Shown: in pieces, positions 17,620 to 29,163 of the stretch | How the letters are laid out: each line of letters begins with the position of its first letter | Position numbering within the stretch: the first letter of the stretch is position 1 | From: Zygnema circumcarinatum | Taxonomy: Eukaryota > Streptophyta > Zygnematophyceae > Zygnematales > Zygnemataceae | Length of the DNA stretch: 64,000 bases | Reading direction: 5' to 3' | Assembly: GCA_037447605.1 (NCBI GenBank) | Contig: CM074807.1 | Coordinates: forward strand, 1,023,995 to 1,087,994 | The notes under the pieces: generated by a model | Databases searched by the model: none | Told to the model about the DNA's origin: nothing | The model's input: the letters and a program-made list of their open reading frames with translations, nothing else | Program-made: the position numbers and the translations under genes

Positions 17620-20600
17620 ATGCGGAATTTGATGGCTAGGCGGAAGTCGGCGCTGGTGTCATTCTTCCCGCGCATGCTGCAGTGGGTGCAGAGGCGGGCC
17701 CCGCAACAATGCAATTCTCAAGAGTGTGAACCGATTGTCTTTGAAACGGGAGAGAACAAGCATTGCAAGCTGAGTGACGAGCCGACTCACACGTCGTTTT
17801 CACCTCGCGCTCTGAATCCCTGCACGTATGAGCTGCAGTCGAGGCTAGAGGCTTTGATTTCGAATGCTCTGCTCTGGCCCCTCTTTTTTCACGTAGTTGT
17901 GGTCCTGCTGCTGCAATGGTGCGCTGGATACGTTCAGTTCAACTGTCTGTTCAGCGTTTTCTGCGGAGGAATTTATCTCCGTGAGGTTGATCGTCGGCAG
18001 AAGGAGTGGCTGGAGATCAGGAAAAGGAGAGACTTTGAAGAAGAGAAATCTCGGTATGCTTCAATGCTTATTTGGCTTTCATCTCTCACGCACTCGCGTG
18101 TGTCTATGCAAGAGAGAAGGTAGAAGAGGGAGAAGAATGAGGTATGCCAGGCGTCTGTCGTTTTATGGATCCCATTTAATCGTCATGCCATCAGGTTTTA
18201 TATTTGCAGGACGATAGAAAACACGAATGTATGGCGTCTTAATGCATTTATATATTAATCACTTTATCAACCTTATGAGCGTGTAATGCATCAAGAATTA
18301 CGTTGCGCAAATGTTCATGTGCCAAGGACGTCTTTCTCTTATTTAAACCAATCGCTGCTGTGGTTCTTCTCTGTCATTACTGTAGAATCGTACTTTTCTA
18401 CGCTTTCTTAAAACTTCATATCGTCAAGAGGCACCTTTACATCTAGTGCCAATTTTTTTCTGATTGCTTTGCATCACAGGTTCACGTAATAAGTGAATTA
18501 CAATGAGGTGATAGGTGGTGATCGAAATGCAGAGCAAAGCCCTTCACGGACACGGAGAGTATGGAGTGGTTCAATGCTTTGATGGAGAAAATATGGGGTT
18601 CCTGGCTGGAGTTCATGCTTTCCAAGATGGTGGCTGAATGTTTATACGCTAATATGGAATTTTATAAACCTCAAGCTCTGAGCAAACTGTCTATTGCGGC
18701 CCTCAGTCTCGGAAGCTCTCCACCTATTTTCAAATCAGGTACATATTCTTGCCATTTTTATCTTGAAGACAATATGCAGTCTTAGTAGGGCTGTATGTTA
18801 GTTGTCTTATCACCAAAATTCCCGGAAAAGTCGTAACATTATAGAGAAATGGAACTGGAGGCATTATGCAAATTCGGTTATTTTGTCCAATCTATGGTGT
18901 TTCTGTACTGTCGCGTTGATTTGAAAACAATTGTTTGAAGGAGGATACTGGCCAGGGCATATTGACTTTATGACTAGTGCTGCTTCTTTGCCGCAACTGA
19001 ACTATTGAAACTAAAAATTCTCTCCAGCGTTTTAATTCATGGCGCGAAATCTCGCTACTGCAAGATGGTGCTTGAGCAATTGCCAGTGGGCTATATTGAC
19101 GTTATTAACTACAGTATACGGAATAAAAACTATTTCTGCTGACATTCAGATATCTTCGTTTTTGAATGGCTAATTCCTGCTGATACATTACCTATGATGG
19201 AATCCAACTCTTCAAAAGTTCTCCCCTTGCCAGTCCTTTGAAATGACACTCAGCTTTCTGAACTGAACAGCATCTCCTGCTCTGCCCTGAATACTGCAGT
19301 GAAGGTATACCGTGTTCATGACAAGCTTGAGGACCCGCGAGTCACGCAGAAGCAGGTCTTGTCTTTGGACCAAGAGGTAATAGTGGAGCTTGACTTTTCC
19401 TATGTGGCCGGTGATGGCATGCGCGTTGAGTTCGATGCAAAGGTGAGTGCTTGTGTCCTTTGCCCATGAAATTTGAGATGAGAATTACAAACCTGGGATT
19501 AGAGCTTTCTGTGTATTTGCTGGAATTGCGTTTTACAGTATTCACCATCTTACCATATGGAGCTAGTTTTGGGGAATTCCATAATGACATGACGTGCCTT
19601 TGTCTCCAATAAACGAGTTTGTGCCCGTTTCTGACGTATAAAAAGACTTGGAGTGGGAGTGAAAGTGCGCGCTTTTTTCTTTATTTTATTATTCCATGCT
19701 GCTTGTGCTTGGAACTGTTTCATTGCTCATTGACAGCAACTTCTGGACAGTTTCAAATGTGCATCACAAGACTTCCATTTCCGCAATCGAGTTTGGTCTA
19801 GAAGCGGCTGCCTCTTTAGACCATAAAGACCATAAAAAGGATGTACTTGCTGGATGTTTGTGGCATTTGCTCTGACTGCATACATGTTAGATGAAGGGGT
19901 TTTAGGGTTTTTAGGAGAAGATTGTCCACTGCACTTATGCTTGAAGTGTCTATTTGTTACAGGATTGAAATGATTCCGAATTGTGTCAAAATTTAGCATT
20001 TTTAATCATTTTTAGCGTTTCGTTCATGTTTTGAGATCTCATTCATCCAAATCGGCATTGTTTCCAACACTTCCTCAGTCTATCGTCCATTCCCACACCC
20101 TCGTTTCGCTCTTCTTGTCATCTTGATAAGACAATTTTTTTTTCTGATCCATCCCTAACACTGCTTTGAGAGCAGATGATGGGAATCGATTGGCGACTTG
20201 TAGGCAACAATCTCGCCGTGAAAGGCAAGCTGCGGGCAGGGCTCAAATTTGTGCCATACTATCCCTATGTGGCCCTGCTTAAACTATCCTTTGAAGACAT
20301 TCCTGAGCTGCATCTCAGTCTTCGCCCCCTCTCCTCCAATAGTGTGGATGTTTTAGACCTGCCCGGAGTGGCCAGCTGGGTGGTGAGTGCTTTTTTTTTT
20401 TTTTTTTTCCCGTGTTTCAGCACAAGACTGGATTTGGGTCGATTCTGAAAAGAAAGTAACAGATGCTGCTATAGAATTCAGGCCCAAATCCAAATGGGTG
20501 CAAATGTCTCGTTTATAGCTTTTGGGGTTGAACATTCTTAGAATCAAGTAGTCGACATGCAGCATGGGGGGGCTCTTACTTTTGCATACTCTGCACTTTT

Positions 20601-23600
20601 TGCATGAAAACATGAAACCCTAAAAACCCTAAAAACCCTAAAAAACCCTAAAAACCCTAAAAACCCTAAAAACCCTAATATCCCTAAAAACCCTAAAAAC
20701 CCTAAAACCCTAAAACCCTAAAAACCCTAAAAACCCTAAAAACCCTAAAAACCCTAAAAACCCTGAAAACCCTGAAAACCCTGAAAACCCTAAAAACCCT
20801 AAAAACCCTCGAATGTGGCTCCGCCCGCAGCAACGCACCCTGCGAGAATGCATTGCGGATTCAATGGTCGAGCCACGTCAGCTCGAGTTCGACCTTATCA
20901 AGCTTCTGGGTACGAGCTATGGAGGCATGGCAGACACGCAAAGTTCACTGCACATCATGCGGAATGGTACGTGGAAATTGCTCAAGTTCTTGTTTGCTTG
21001 GAGATGTACCCATTTGGGAATTGGCTGTGTGTGGATTTACCCCCAAAACATTCCCACACTAGATACTAGGACTCCCATTTTGGTAAAATTTTAGGGCTTG
21101 CTAATAAAACATAGAAGATAGAACATAGAACATAGAACATAGAACATAGAACATAGAACATAGAACATAGNNNNNNNNNNAGAACATAGAACATAGAACA
21201 TAGAACATAGAACATAGAACATAGAACATAGAATTCTTCGCAGCTTCCATGTCGAGTCCTGAGCCTCTTATCTGTTCTCTGTATTTGCTTCTTGTTTTGA
21301 ATATTTGCAGGTCAGATCCGAGTGATGAAACGGACCGAGGTCGCATTTGCAGTCGTGGAAGTGCTCGAAGCGCGGGGTTTGGAAGCCAAGGACTCGAACA
21401 GTACGTTTTTCATATTCACATAAAGGATGTCTATGTTTAATTTATATGTTTGCTGGTGGAAAGTGGTGAGAATCTCAACTTGCGTGCATCGCTCGGTCCC
21501 TATGTGAGGAAAGGTGGTGAGAAAAGGGAGAGTTTCTAGTGGGAGGGTATGCAGGCAGGTGCAGCTTGATTCCACTTTTTGAACTCTTTTAGGGACAGAC
21601 AACTCCTTGAATGCGTGAATCGCTGAACTCGCGTGCCAACCTTTTTTTGCGGACTCCTTGTTGTGTTAGAATATGTTTGTGAAGTATTTGATGCTCAAAC
21701 TTAGCACCCTAAACCCGGAAAACCCCATGAACCCAGATAGTTGGCTAATTGACATGGTCATACCCCTCTTACCTTTTCGTAAATTCATTGAGGAAAGTCT
21801 TTGGATATAGGTTAGATGTTAGTTCGAGCTATGAGGCTTCTATGAATCATCATAATGCAGGTGCTGGATACAGTCTGTGATGCACTACTAGTTTTGAGTA
21901 TTTATGACTCTCTTTGTCAATACGGAGAGTCCTTCATACAAACGTTATTCAAACACAAGAACCGAAGCCCACTTTCTTCTTCGATTCCTGTGAGCTTTTA
22001 TCGTAACCACCTTCTTCCTCAATTGGTGAATGTTGAACAGGTCTCCTCGATCCGTATGTTCGCATGAAGATGGGCCGCTTGAAGCTGCATACCCAAGTGA
22101 AGAAGAAAAACATGGCCCCTGCTTGGAACGAAATTTTCCGTCTGCCAATCTCTTCATGGGATGCTCCGACCACAGTTCATTTTATTCTAAAAGACCGCGA
22201 CATCCTCGGCACCAAAAACAATCTGGTGAAACCAAATTGCTCTAAACAACTGTCATCTTGGATTCAGAATGGTGGTTGTATGCCTGTTCGTTTTTTCAAA
22301 GAATGTGTCAACCAGAGCATTACATGTTCCCCATACTGCCCCTAACACTCTCATTCATTCATTTGTCTCTACGGTTCTATGTGATGGGAAAGGCTGACAA
22401 GAATTTACGCTTGCATGTGGCATTTTTAGGGTTTTTAGGGTTTTTGTCTCACACACTGCCAAACTTTGGAGCTCTTTGCTTCGGCGCTTTGCAGGGGCAT
22501 TTTAGGGTTTTTAGAGTTTTAGGGTTTTTAGGGTTTTTGCATTTTAGGGTTTTTAGAGTTTTAGGGTTTTGAGGGTTTTTGTCTCACACACTGCCAAACT
22601 TTGGAGCTCTTTGCTTCGGCGGTTTGCAGGGTCATTGCAGTTTGGACCTTTCCAACTACCGAGATGGAGAGCGCCATGACTTGCAGCTCCGCCTCACGGG
22701 CTGCAAATTAGGGCAACTGAGAGTGGCTGTAACTGTTGTGGAGGAGAAACCCTGCTCTCTCTCGCCTTCACCTCTTAGTGATAATGGGACCCCTACTTTA
22801 TCCTCAACAGAAAAGTTATATGCTTCCAGCCCTTCCTTGGCATCTCTAAGTTCAGATTCTCTGTCAGAGAGCGTGGGAGGGTCATCCTGCCGCTTCACAA
22901 AGAATGAAACCCAACCATTAGAAAGTCTAAGCTCGTTCCAACGTCGACAGGCCCTCTTTTTGAACAGAAAGGAGGAAGCTAACGGAGGTTTGCAGCTTCA
23001 GAAACCAATGCAACCAATGCAGAGACGAAATCTTGAGACAGAAAATGCACATTGTGAGGGTGAAGAACAGAGTGCTGAGGTCCGATCTCAGTGTAAAAAA
23101 CGGAACCACTTTTTGGTGCAGCCGGGGAAGACTCTGCATAGTTGGTTTCATGCAAAACCTGATCAGCCCACCATGTCCCATTCAAGAAGCATGCCAACCC
23201 CTCCCAACTTTGATGGAATGTCCGATAGTGATTCAGCACTCCCTATCTCCCGTTCAGAACCCACTGCCACTCCCTCAGACTCTCTTGAGGGTTGTGGGCT
23301 ACCAAACCAATTTGTGGAGAGGGATGGCCAAAGGGGCAACATGGCTGTGGAAAAGGATGCAGTTCAGGGGACCATTCTAACGTCTGATTACTCCTCTCCA
23401 GTGGCTGCCTTGAAGGCTACTACTGAACACGTTGGGGAGCATAAGGTGCTGGAAAGAAGGCGGTCTATTTCCCAAGTAGAAGAACTATTAGACATGTCTC
23501 CAAGTGGAAGTGTCATTACAAGACATACAGAGACTTGGGAGTTTTCTGAACGGCAACCGGAGCCTTGTAAGGAGTCGGCGTATTGCCTTCATGCTGGAAG

Positions 23601-23871
23601 GCGAGGACGGAAACATGTGTTTCCACCCTCCGTGAATGTAAAGGCGGAGCTGGTGGACCTGTGTGCAAAACTTATCCTTTCGCATCCGAAGGAACAGTCA
23701 CGGCATCGAAGGAGAAGCCTTTCTCCCCCGTTAGTCCGACCTTCATTACAGGGGAAACCTTCGGGTCGTGGGTACATGAGATGCACTTTGGATGCTCTCG
23801 ACTTGGAAGTTCAGTCCCGCAACGCTACCTTATGCCACAATTCGCAGAACCAAACTTTGCAAAGGTTGTGA
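17620..23871 (+). CDS. SMP and C2 domain membrane-contact-site protein (NTMC2T6-like)
   Basis: Eight exons join in phase: 17620-18053, 18533-18738, 19300-19442, 20176-20382, 20831-20909, 21311-21400, 22041-22225, 22630-23871; 861 aa. Residues ~77-125 form a hydrophobic hairpin, the N-terminal ER anchor. An SMP domain follows (~150-325: ESMEWFNALMEKIW, VKGKLRAGLKFVPYYPYV, DLPGVASWV, SMVEPRQLEFD), the tubular lipid-transfer module of extended synaptotagmins. A C2 domain comes next (~330-460: EVLEARGLEAKDSN, DPYVRMKMGRLKLHT, PAWNEIF, DRDILG), then a ~400-aa Ser/Pro-rich tail that looks disordered. This architecture matches the plant NTMC2T6 group (Arabidopsis At1g53590), tethers at ER contact sites. 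Only one or two of the C2 acidic Ca2+ ligands are obvious. Introns 4 and 7 carry telomere-like repeats; intron 5 carries a tandem repeat with the assembly gap. Confidence 0.9.
20615..20809. repeat. Telomere-like (CCCTAAAAA)n tract in an intron
   Basis: About 20 near-tandem units of ccctaaaaa or ccctaaaa, with a block of ccctgaaaa variants, sit between exons 4 and 5 of the SMP/C2 gene and end 21 bp before the exon 5 acceptor. The unit is one or two A longer than the plant telomere unit CCCTAAA. Confidence 0.95.
21107..21230. repeat. 7-bp tandem repeat (AGAACAT)n with assembly gap
   Basis: Perfect agaacat units run on both sides of a 10-N gap (21171-21180), all within intron 5 of the SMP/C2 gene. 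The N run is a nominal gap, so the true array is probably longer. Confidence 0.95.
22438..22635 (+). repeat. Direct duplication of a 3' splice-site region, separated by TTTTTAGGG repeats
   Basis: 22438-22500 and 22573-22635 are 63-bp copies that differ at two bases. Each ends in a pyrimidine-rich acceptor (tttgcag at 22494 and 22629). The spacer is made of tttttaggg/tttttagag units. The downstream copy opens exon 8 of the SMP/C2 gene. Confidence 0.93.
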
Positions 23872-24766
23872 AGGAGGGCGAACTTACAAGGCCTTGCCCT
23901 CATGCCGCTTCCCTCCCCTCTCTTTCTCTTTCTTCTCCGCTTCTCTCCCTCTCTGCCGCTCTTTTCCTCTCTCCCCTCTTCATATCGTTGTATCACAAAA
24001 TCTTGTCGAAGAATGTTGAATCCTTAGGATTCTGTAGACAGCCAGTGGGCAGTGAGCATCGCTCGTTTCTACAGAACAGCGAGATGCTCGTGGTTTGCAG
24101 CGCTAGACTGGCGGACGGGTAACTGTTTAGGCTCTATGCGGTGCGATGGTTTCTGTTTTTTCTTTTTTTTTTTTTTTTTAAGGGTTTGGATAGCTTAAGC
24201 CCCGTGCCTACGTCTCGTGCTGTGCGGCAGAAGTGCTGCATTGTGACGAGACGTGTAAATGCAGTATTGTATATGGACCGATATTATTATATGTGCAGTC
24301 AGAGCAGCTTTGATTTTTCGCACTACGAGTACTCCTTGCATTATGATGTCCAGATAAAGGCACTTTTTTCACTGTAAATGATAAGTTTTCTGAGTTAATT
24401 TGTCATGAGTTGTTGTGATGTTCAGTGTAGCTTTGTGCAGGGGGCGTGTTGTGAGGTAGGGAGCCATGAAAGTTAAAAAAAGTAAAAATCAAAAGTCAAT
24501 CAATGCCATTTCCCCTTCTTCGTTCAAAAATCACTTTTACAGCCATCCCTAATCAGGGCCTTCTTGGCTCATCGGTATTGACTTTACAAAGGCGCCGTCA
24601 TGAAATGGTAGGAAATTAACGGTTACAACGCGTAGGCATGACTTTATCAAAATGCTTTAGATGGCACATCCTCTGCTCTTTAGATGGCCAATGGTCTAAG
24701 AATCATCAAAGCGTGTGTAAAACATGACTATAAAAATGCACATCAAAGTTAAAAATGTGTTCCAGA

Positions 24767-24806
24767 CAGTTCTTCGTGGTTCCCCATGTCGCTTTTGTCC
24801 ATGTCA
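24767..24806 (+). repeat. Dispersed repeat, copy 1 (left part only)
   Basis: It matches the left half of the repeat at 45262-45345 (cagttcytcgtggttcccca, then tccatgt), then diverges. The other copies are at 30626, 37773 and 45262. Confidence 0.6.
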
Positions 24807-24811
24807 CCCAA

Positions 24812-24940
24812 GTCAGTGGCGGATCCAAGATTTTTGCTTAAGGGGGCTGAGCCCTCTTTCGATAAAAAAAAGTTGAATTTTTAAAATCTGAGGGGGGGCT
24901 AAGCGCCCCCAATTCGTATATTTAGGTCCGCCATTTAGGT
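24812..24940. mobile_element. Putative non-autonomous DNA element (MITE-like)
   Basis: The left end reads agtggcggatccaagattt and the right end, on the opposite strand, reads aatggcggacctaaatat, giving imperfect inverted termini. Inside are ggggggctgagccc-like and gggggggctaagcgccccc blocks. The cagtggcgga terminus is seen in many plant hAT-type short elements. No clear target-site duplication is visible and there is no coding capacity. Confidence 0.45.
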
Positions 24941-25301
24941 CCCAAATGGAACAAACAGTAAGTCTTCATGAAAATACACTTTGCACATTCACAAGGTCTA
25001 CCGACTTGCAGCACTCACTGGAAGCATTTTACCATGTGTAGATATTGAGCAGCAGTCAGTCGCCCATTGAACTTCGAGTTGCGAAATGTGTTAACTTTAT
25101 TCATCCTAAACTCAAATCCCGAACTCTGATCGAAACCCCTACCACCCCCCATCTAACCTGCATCACCCCCAAAACCAAAACAAACCACCAAACCAATTAA
25201 AATCTACCAATCAAACCCACCAAGGAGAGAGGAGACGCACTCGATTTCTTTACACCAGGACCACCCAAACATCAAACCCAACACGAAAACTCCCTCTTTC
25301 T

Positions 25302-25836
25302 TCACTCCTTATCGAGACACATTGCCAAAAGCTCTCTAATCTCTTCCATTGGAAGGCGAGCTTCAACCGCCGCTCTAACAACAAAGTGCAACCGCCGCTC
25401 TTCTGCCTTCGCCTTTTGTTCGCACTCCCATCGCCGCCTGTCCTCCGCTTGAGCTGCGACCAGTCTCGCCTCTTCCCTTTCCTTCCACTTTCTCGCCTCT
25501 TCACGTTCTGCCGCAAGCCGCCTCTCTTCTCGCTCCCACTTCTCCTTCTCCCACTCGATCTGTTTCGACCAATACGTTTCTGTTTGCTTCAAGGCAGAAT
25601 CGCCCAAAAGGGCCATCACCGAAGAAGATTTAAGCTGCACATGCAAATCAGATGTTGCACTTTGTTAGCCCTAATTCACGCTAATCAAATTTAAGCTCTC
25701 AAACTATAAACGACGAGGTTCTACATCCAATAGCCTAAGACATACGTGTTTAAAAATGAAAAGAATCTACGAGGTAAACGCTAAGCCATGAATGGAAAAC
25801 CTTGAACTCTAACCTCAACATTGCAAACTGTCCTCC

Positions 25837-25880
<44 letters not shown>

Positions 25881-28177
25881 GTAAACCAGCCCATCTCACT
25901 CTCTCTCTATGCGGTATCCCACCTCTCTCTTGCTCTCCCACTGTCTCTCCCTCTCCCCCGACTCCCCCTCCCTAGGCAGCAGCCCTCCTCTCTCACACAT
26001 GGACTAACCCTTTTCTCTCTCCCTCCTCTCTCTCTCTTCTATTTTCTTCATGTCGTCACCTTTGAGGAGCCTCCAATGAGTGCTGGTTGCATCTTTCTTC
26101 GACCTTTCATTCTATTCATTTGCACGTCCGCCTCTAAAGCTTCGGAGAAGACATTGCCTTCTCCGACCTTCACCCCCCCGTCCCCTCTCCCTCTCTCTCT
26201 CTCTGCCGGAGTGCAATTGTGAGCCTCTTGATGCCAATCGAGATAAACACCAGACTCTCTCACATTTTGGGGCGTATCTACGGCCTTCTCTCTATCGTCT
26301 TTCATTCGGGAATCATCTTCAGCTTCAGCTTCAACACTACTTTCTTTCTGCCCTTCACTGTCCTCTAAGTTAAAGTTGCCAACCTTAAACCCACTGCCTG
26401 TCCAATCCGATATTGTACCCAGATTGCCACGTAATCTGCTTCCAAACAACTCCAACATCCGTCCATAATGAGAACCCCACTGCTCTAACTTCTCTTTCAA
26501 AGAACGAAAACCTGCTTCACGATCATCTTCCGCCAAACCAGCATCAGAGTCCAGAATTTCAGACAAATGTTCTTTAAATCTACGAAAAAGGTAATTCCAC
26601 CGTTGCCTCATCTGCTTTGAAGTCATGAGCAACTCTCCTCCACTGGTAACCTTAAGATGCTCTGCTAGCAGCTGGAATGCCTGCTTCTTAGTTTTAATCA
26701 TACCGTTTACTTTTGTGTTTCCCCCATTTCCAAACAAGAGATTGAAATGCCTTTTTTCTTCCATCCATGCGAGCATGGAATCAATGTGATCTGCTCTCAT
26801 GTGCTTTCCGGACTTTGAATCTGGAGATTTCTTTTTTCTGTTTCTTTTCCTGCTTCCTGCTTCCTCTTTTGACGCCTTATCTTCCGTCCGCATGTCAATC
26901 GATGCTTCTGTGTGGAGGGCCTGGAAAGATCAAAAAAAAAAAGTGGAAAAATGCATCGGTGCTTGCATGTTCTAACAAAATTTTCATACTTGAAGTTTGA
27001 AATGTTGAAGTTGGAGAGTTGGTATACAATCGTATGGTTTTTAAGTTGAAGGCTTACAGGGGGCAGGGATTAGGTTTTAAGGGTTAGGAAGACCTAAACC
27101 CTAAAACACTAAACTTAGGGCAGGGTTTAAGGTTTCGCGTTCAGGGGTTAGGGTTCAGGGTTCAAGGAGTAGGGTTATAGGCATAGATTTAGAGCTTAGA
27201 TATTACAGGTAGTGTTAAAGTTTAGCGTTAAGGGAATAGAGATTAGGATTTAGGGTTTATTATTGCTTAGTGACCGCGGGTTAGGGTTCAAAATTTAGAG
27301 ATTAAGAATTAATCTATAATTGGGTTGAGAATTAGGGTTGAGGTTTAGGGTCGTAGGGTTTAAACTAGGGTTTATGTTTAGGGTTAAGGGATAAGGGTTT
27401 AAGTTTTAGTGTCAGGGGGGCAGGCTTCAGTGTTTAGGGTTAAGGTTCAAAGTTTTTGAGTTTAGGACTAGGGTTTATGTTTAGGTTAACGGCTTCGGGT
27501 TTAAGGTTCATGTTCGAGTCGAACTTCAAGGTTTTGGAAATAAGGTTTAGGGTTTAGAGTTAGGGTTGATGTTAAGGTAGAATTCAGGTTTAGGGTTTGC
27601 GATTTAGCGTAAGGGGTTACGATTTAGGGCGTAGGTTTGGGCATTGAGCGTTTAGGGTTTAGGGTTAAGGTTTAGAGATAGGGTTTAGGGGTTAGGGTTT
27701 ATGGTTTAGGGTTTAGGGTTTAGGCTCTCCCTCCCACTCTCCCTCCTCCCTCCCTTCCTCCCTCCACCTCTTTAGTTCGTTTATATTTGTTTTAGCTAGC
27801 ATTCATCATCAGCCTTGACTCGCGGCGTTTGTTCTCGGCTATCTCTCCCAAACCTCAGCAAGGTTTAGGGATTAGGATTTGACGCGGTGACGAATTTAGG
27901 GACAGAAAATTGCCCTCCATTTTGAAGGCTTAGGGTGTAGGGTTCAGGGATTAATTAGGTCGCTCCATATGAAGGAGGAGGAGGGCCCTACCTCGTCTGC
28001 GGAGGGACTCCTCCGAGTGGCGCCACTTGTAATTCTAAAAATGTGCACTGCTTCAGGCGGCTGCTTCACACTGGGGGGGGGTCGCCGTGAGGGCGAGGGG
28101 GCGGCATCAGGGGGAATGAAAGAAAGGGGGATGCGACGAGGGGGAGAGGAGGACATGGCGTGATAGCGCTGCTGCAT
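25302..28177 (-). CDS. Myb/SANT-like DNA-binding protein with C-terminal coiled coil
   Basis: Three exons: 28177-27992, 26920-26060, 25634-25302, all phase 0; 459 aa with this first exon. A second first exon, at 28727-28551, would fit equally well. A basic stretch (SRKRNRKKK) is followed by a trihelix/Myb-SANT-like domain (about residues 100-200: IDSMLAWMEEKRHFNLLFG, SKQMRQRWNYLFRRFKEHL, DREAGF). Next come an acidic linker and a long Glu/Arg-rich coiled coil (WEKEKWEREERRLAAEREEA) ending in MEEIRELLAMCLDKE. This layout, SANT domain plus charged helix, is found in plant trihelix-like regulators and in the Myb-like accessory protein of PIF/Harbinger transposons, so it could be either a host regulator or a domesticated transposon gene. 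No transposase is next to it. Its 3' intron holds a CT microsatellite (25838-25880). Confidence 0.75.
27060..27735. repeat. Long degenerate telomere-like region
   Basis: About 670 bp built mostly of diverged tttaggg/gttaggg words (agggtttagg, gggttaggg, gggttcagggtt), in the first intron of the Myb/SANT gene. It is far more mutated than the tracts at 20615 or 978, so it is older, or expanded from a degenerate seed. Confidence 0.85.
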
Positions 28178-28550
28178 AGAGAGAGTGAGTGAGTGAGAGA
28201 GAGAGAGAGTTTAGAATTTAAAATTTTGAAAAAAATATGAATTTGAATTTTGAGTTTTGGTTTAGAATCTGGGGGTGTTAGGTGAAGGATTCTATAATTT
28301 TGGATTGTTATGGTAAGGCTGCTGGAGTCAAGATGCAGAATTAATGGTTTAGAACATAAGAGTTCTTGGGCTGAGTTGCAGAAATTAGGGTTTCGAAGTC
28401 AAGGCTGTAGAGTACGGGTTGCAAAATGTGGGTCGGGGGTAAATGTAATGTGGTAGAGTTCAGGATTACATAGTTTTGTGTTTCGAGCATGAGCAACAGC
28501 ATTAGGTCAAGTTGTGAGCGATCGGGCTGCAACAAATGAGCAATTTGTAC

Positions 28551-28727
28551 CTCGTCTGCGAAGAGGCTATTTTGGGAAGAGGCGTACAGAACCAAAAGGC
28601 CCTGATCGTTGTTTAAACTGTGCGATTGAAGATGAGATTCTGGGCACGCTGAGCGAATTACAACGGCGGCGAGAGGGAGAGAGATTCGTCTCGGTCGAGG
28701 GAACGATAAACGGCAATGGTGCTGCAT
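28551..28727 (-). CDS. Alternative first exon (copy B) of the Myb/SANT gene
   Basis: Reads from ATG at 28727 (MQHHCRLSFPRPRRI) to LFADE just before a GT donor (gacgag|gtac), 59 codons, phase 0. It parallels exon A (28177-27992: MQQRYHAMSSSPPRRI to SPSADE, donor gacgag|gtag). Both begin with gctgcat on the plus strand, are flanked upstream by ga repeats, and end in the same phase, so either can splice to 26920. A third remnant, with gcagacaag|gt, is at about 28877-28890 without an open start. Confidence 0.55.
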
Positions 28728-29163
28728 AGACAGAATCACGCAGCGATGAGTGAGAGAGAGAGAGAGGAAGCACAATCGAGAAGGATGGCAAAAGACGATG
28801 GCTGCACAAAGTAGGATAGGACGATTAAACGAAAGCAAGTGAAGCTAATTTAAGGGTATGCAGAACAAGCGGGAGAAGACCTTGTCTGCGCCAATCGTGG
28901 GGCGTTCATTGTATTGGACGTCCGATCATGAAGGGGGGTGAGAGTCCTGCACCGGTTAAGTTATCGGCAGAGAGAGAGAGCAAAAGAGAGAGAGAGAGCG
29001 AGAGAGAGAGAGACGGAGAGTTGCAAACGACCAAAAGTAGGGTACAGTTCTGACTGACCACTCTTTTCGTGCCACGTGTACATTTTATCCCCGTGGCGCG
29101 TCCTCATTTGAGGGTGGCCTTGGATAGAGAGAGCGAGGGGAGGAGAGGTAGGGGAGGGGAGGA
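28728..29163. promoter_or_regulatory. Divergent intergenic region, Myb/SANT (-) and MltB-like (+)
   Basis: Contains GA microsatellites (28749-28765, 28969-29016), the third remnant of the duplicated exon unit (about 28877) and one CACGTG box at 29073. The plus-strand transcription start of the MltB-like gene is probably after about 29070. Confidence 0.5.

Larger units (their letters stand above)
23872..25301. other. Intergenic between convergent genes
   Basis: The 3' flank of the SMP/C2 gene (+) and of the Myb/SANT gene (-). It contains a T-rich run at 24152-24179, one copy of the dispersed repeat (24767-24806) and a putative MITE (24812-24940). I see no gene in the rest; the small frame at 24141-24377 is driven by the T run. 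Confidence 0.5.

Noticed and set aside
17130-17714. Cys/Leu/Pro-rich and Lys/Gln/Ala/Ser repeat frames around 17340-17500
   Set aside because: Both come from the 8-bp CTTGCCTG repeat in upstream DNA; open frames on both strands are a by-product.
21101-21346. Tandem repeat read as a CRISPR-like array or repetitive protein
   Set aside because: A simple 7-bp tandem repeat without spacers, broken by an N gap, inside an intron of a eukaryotic gene.
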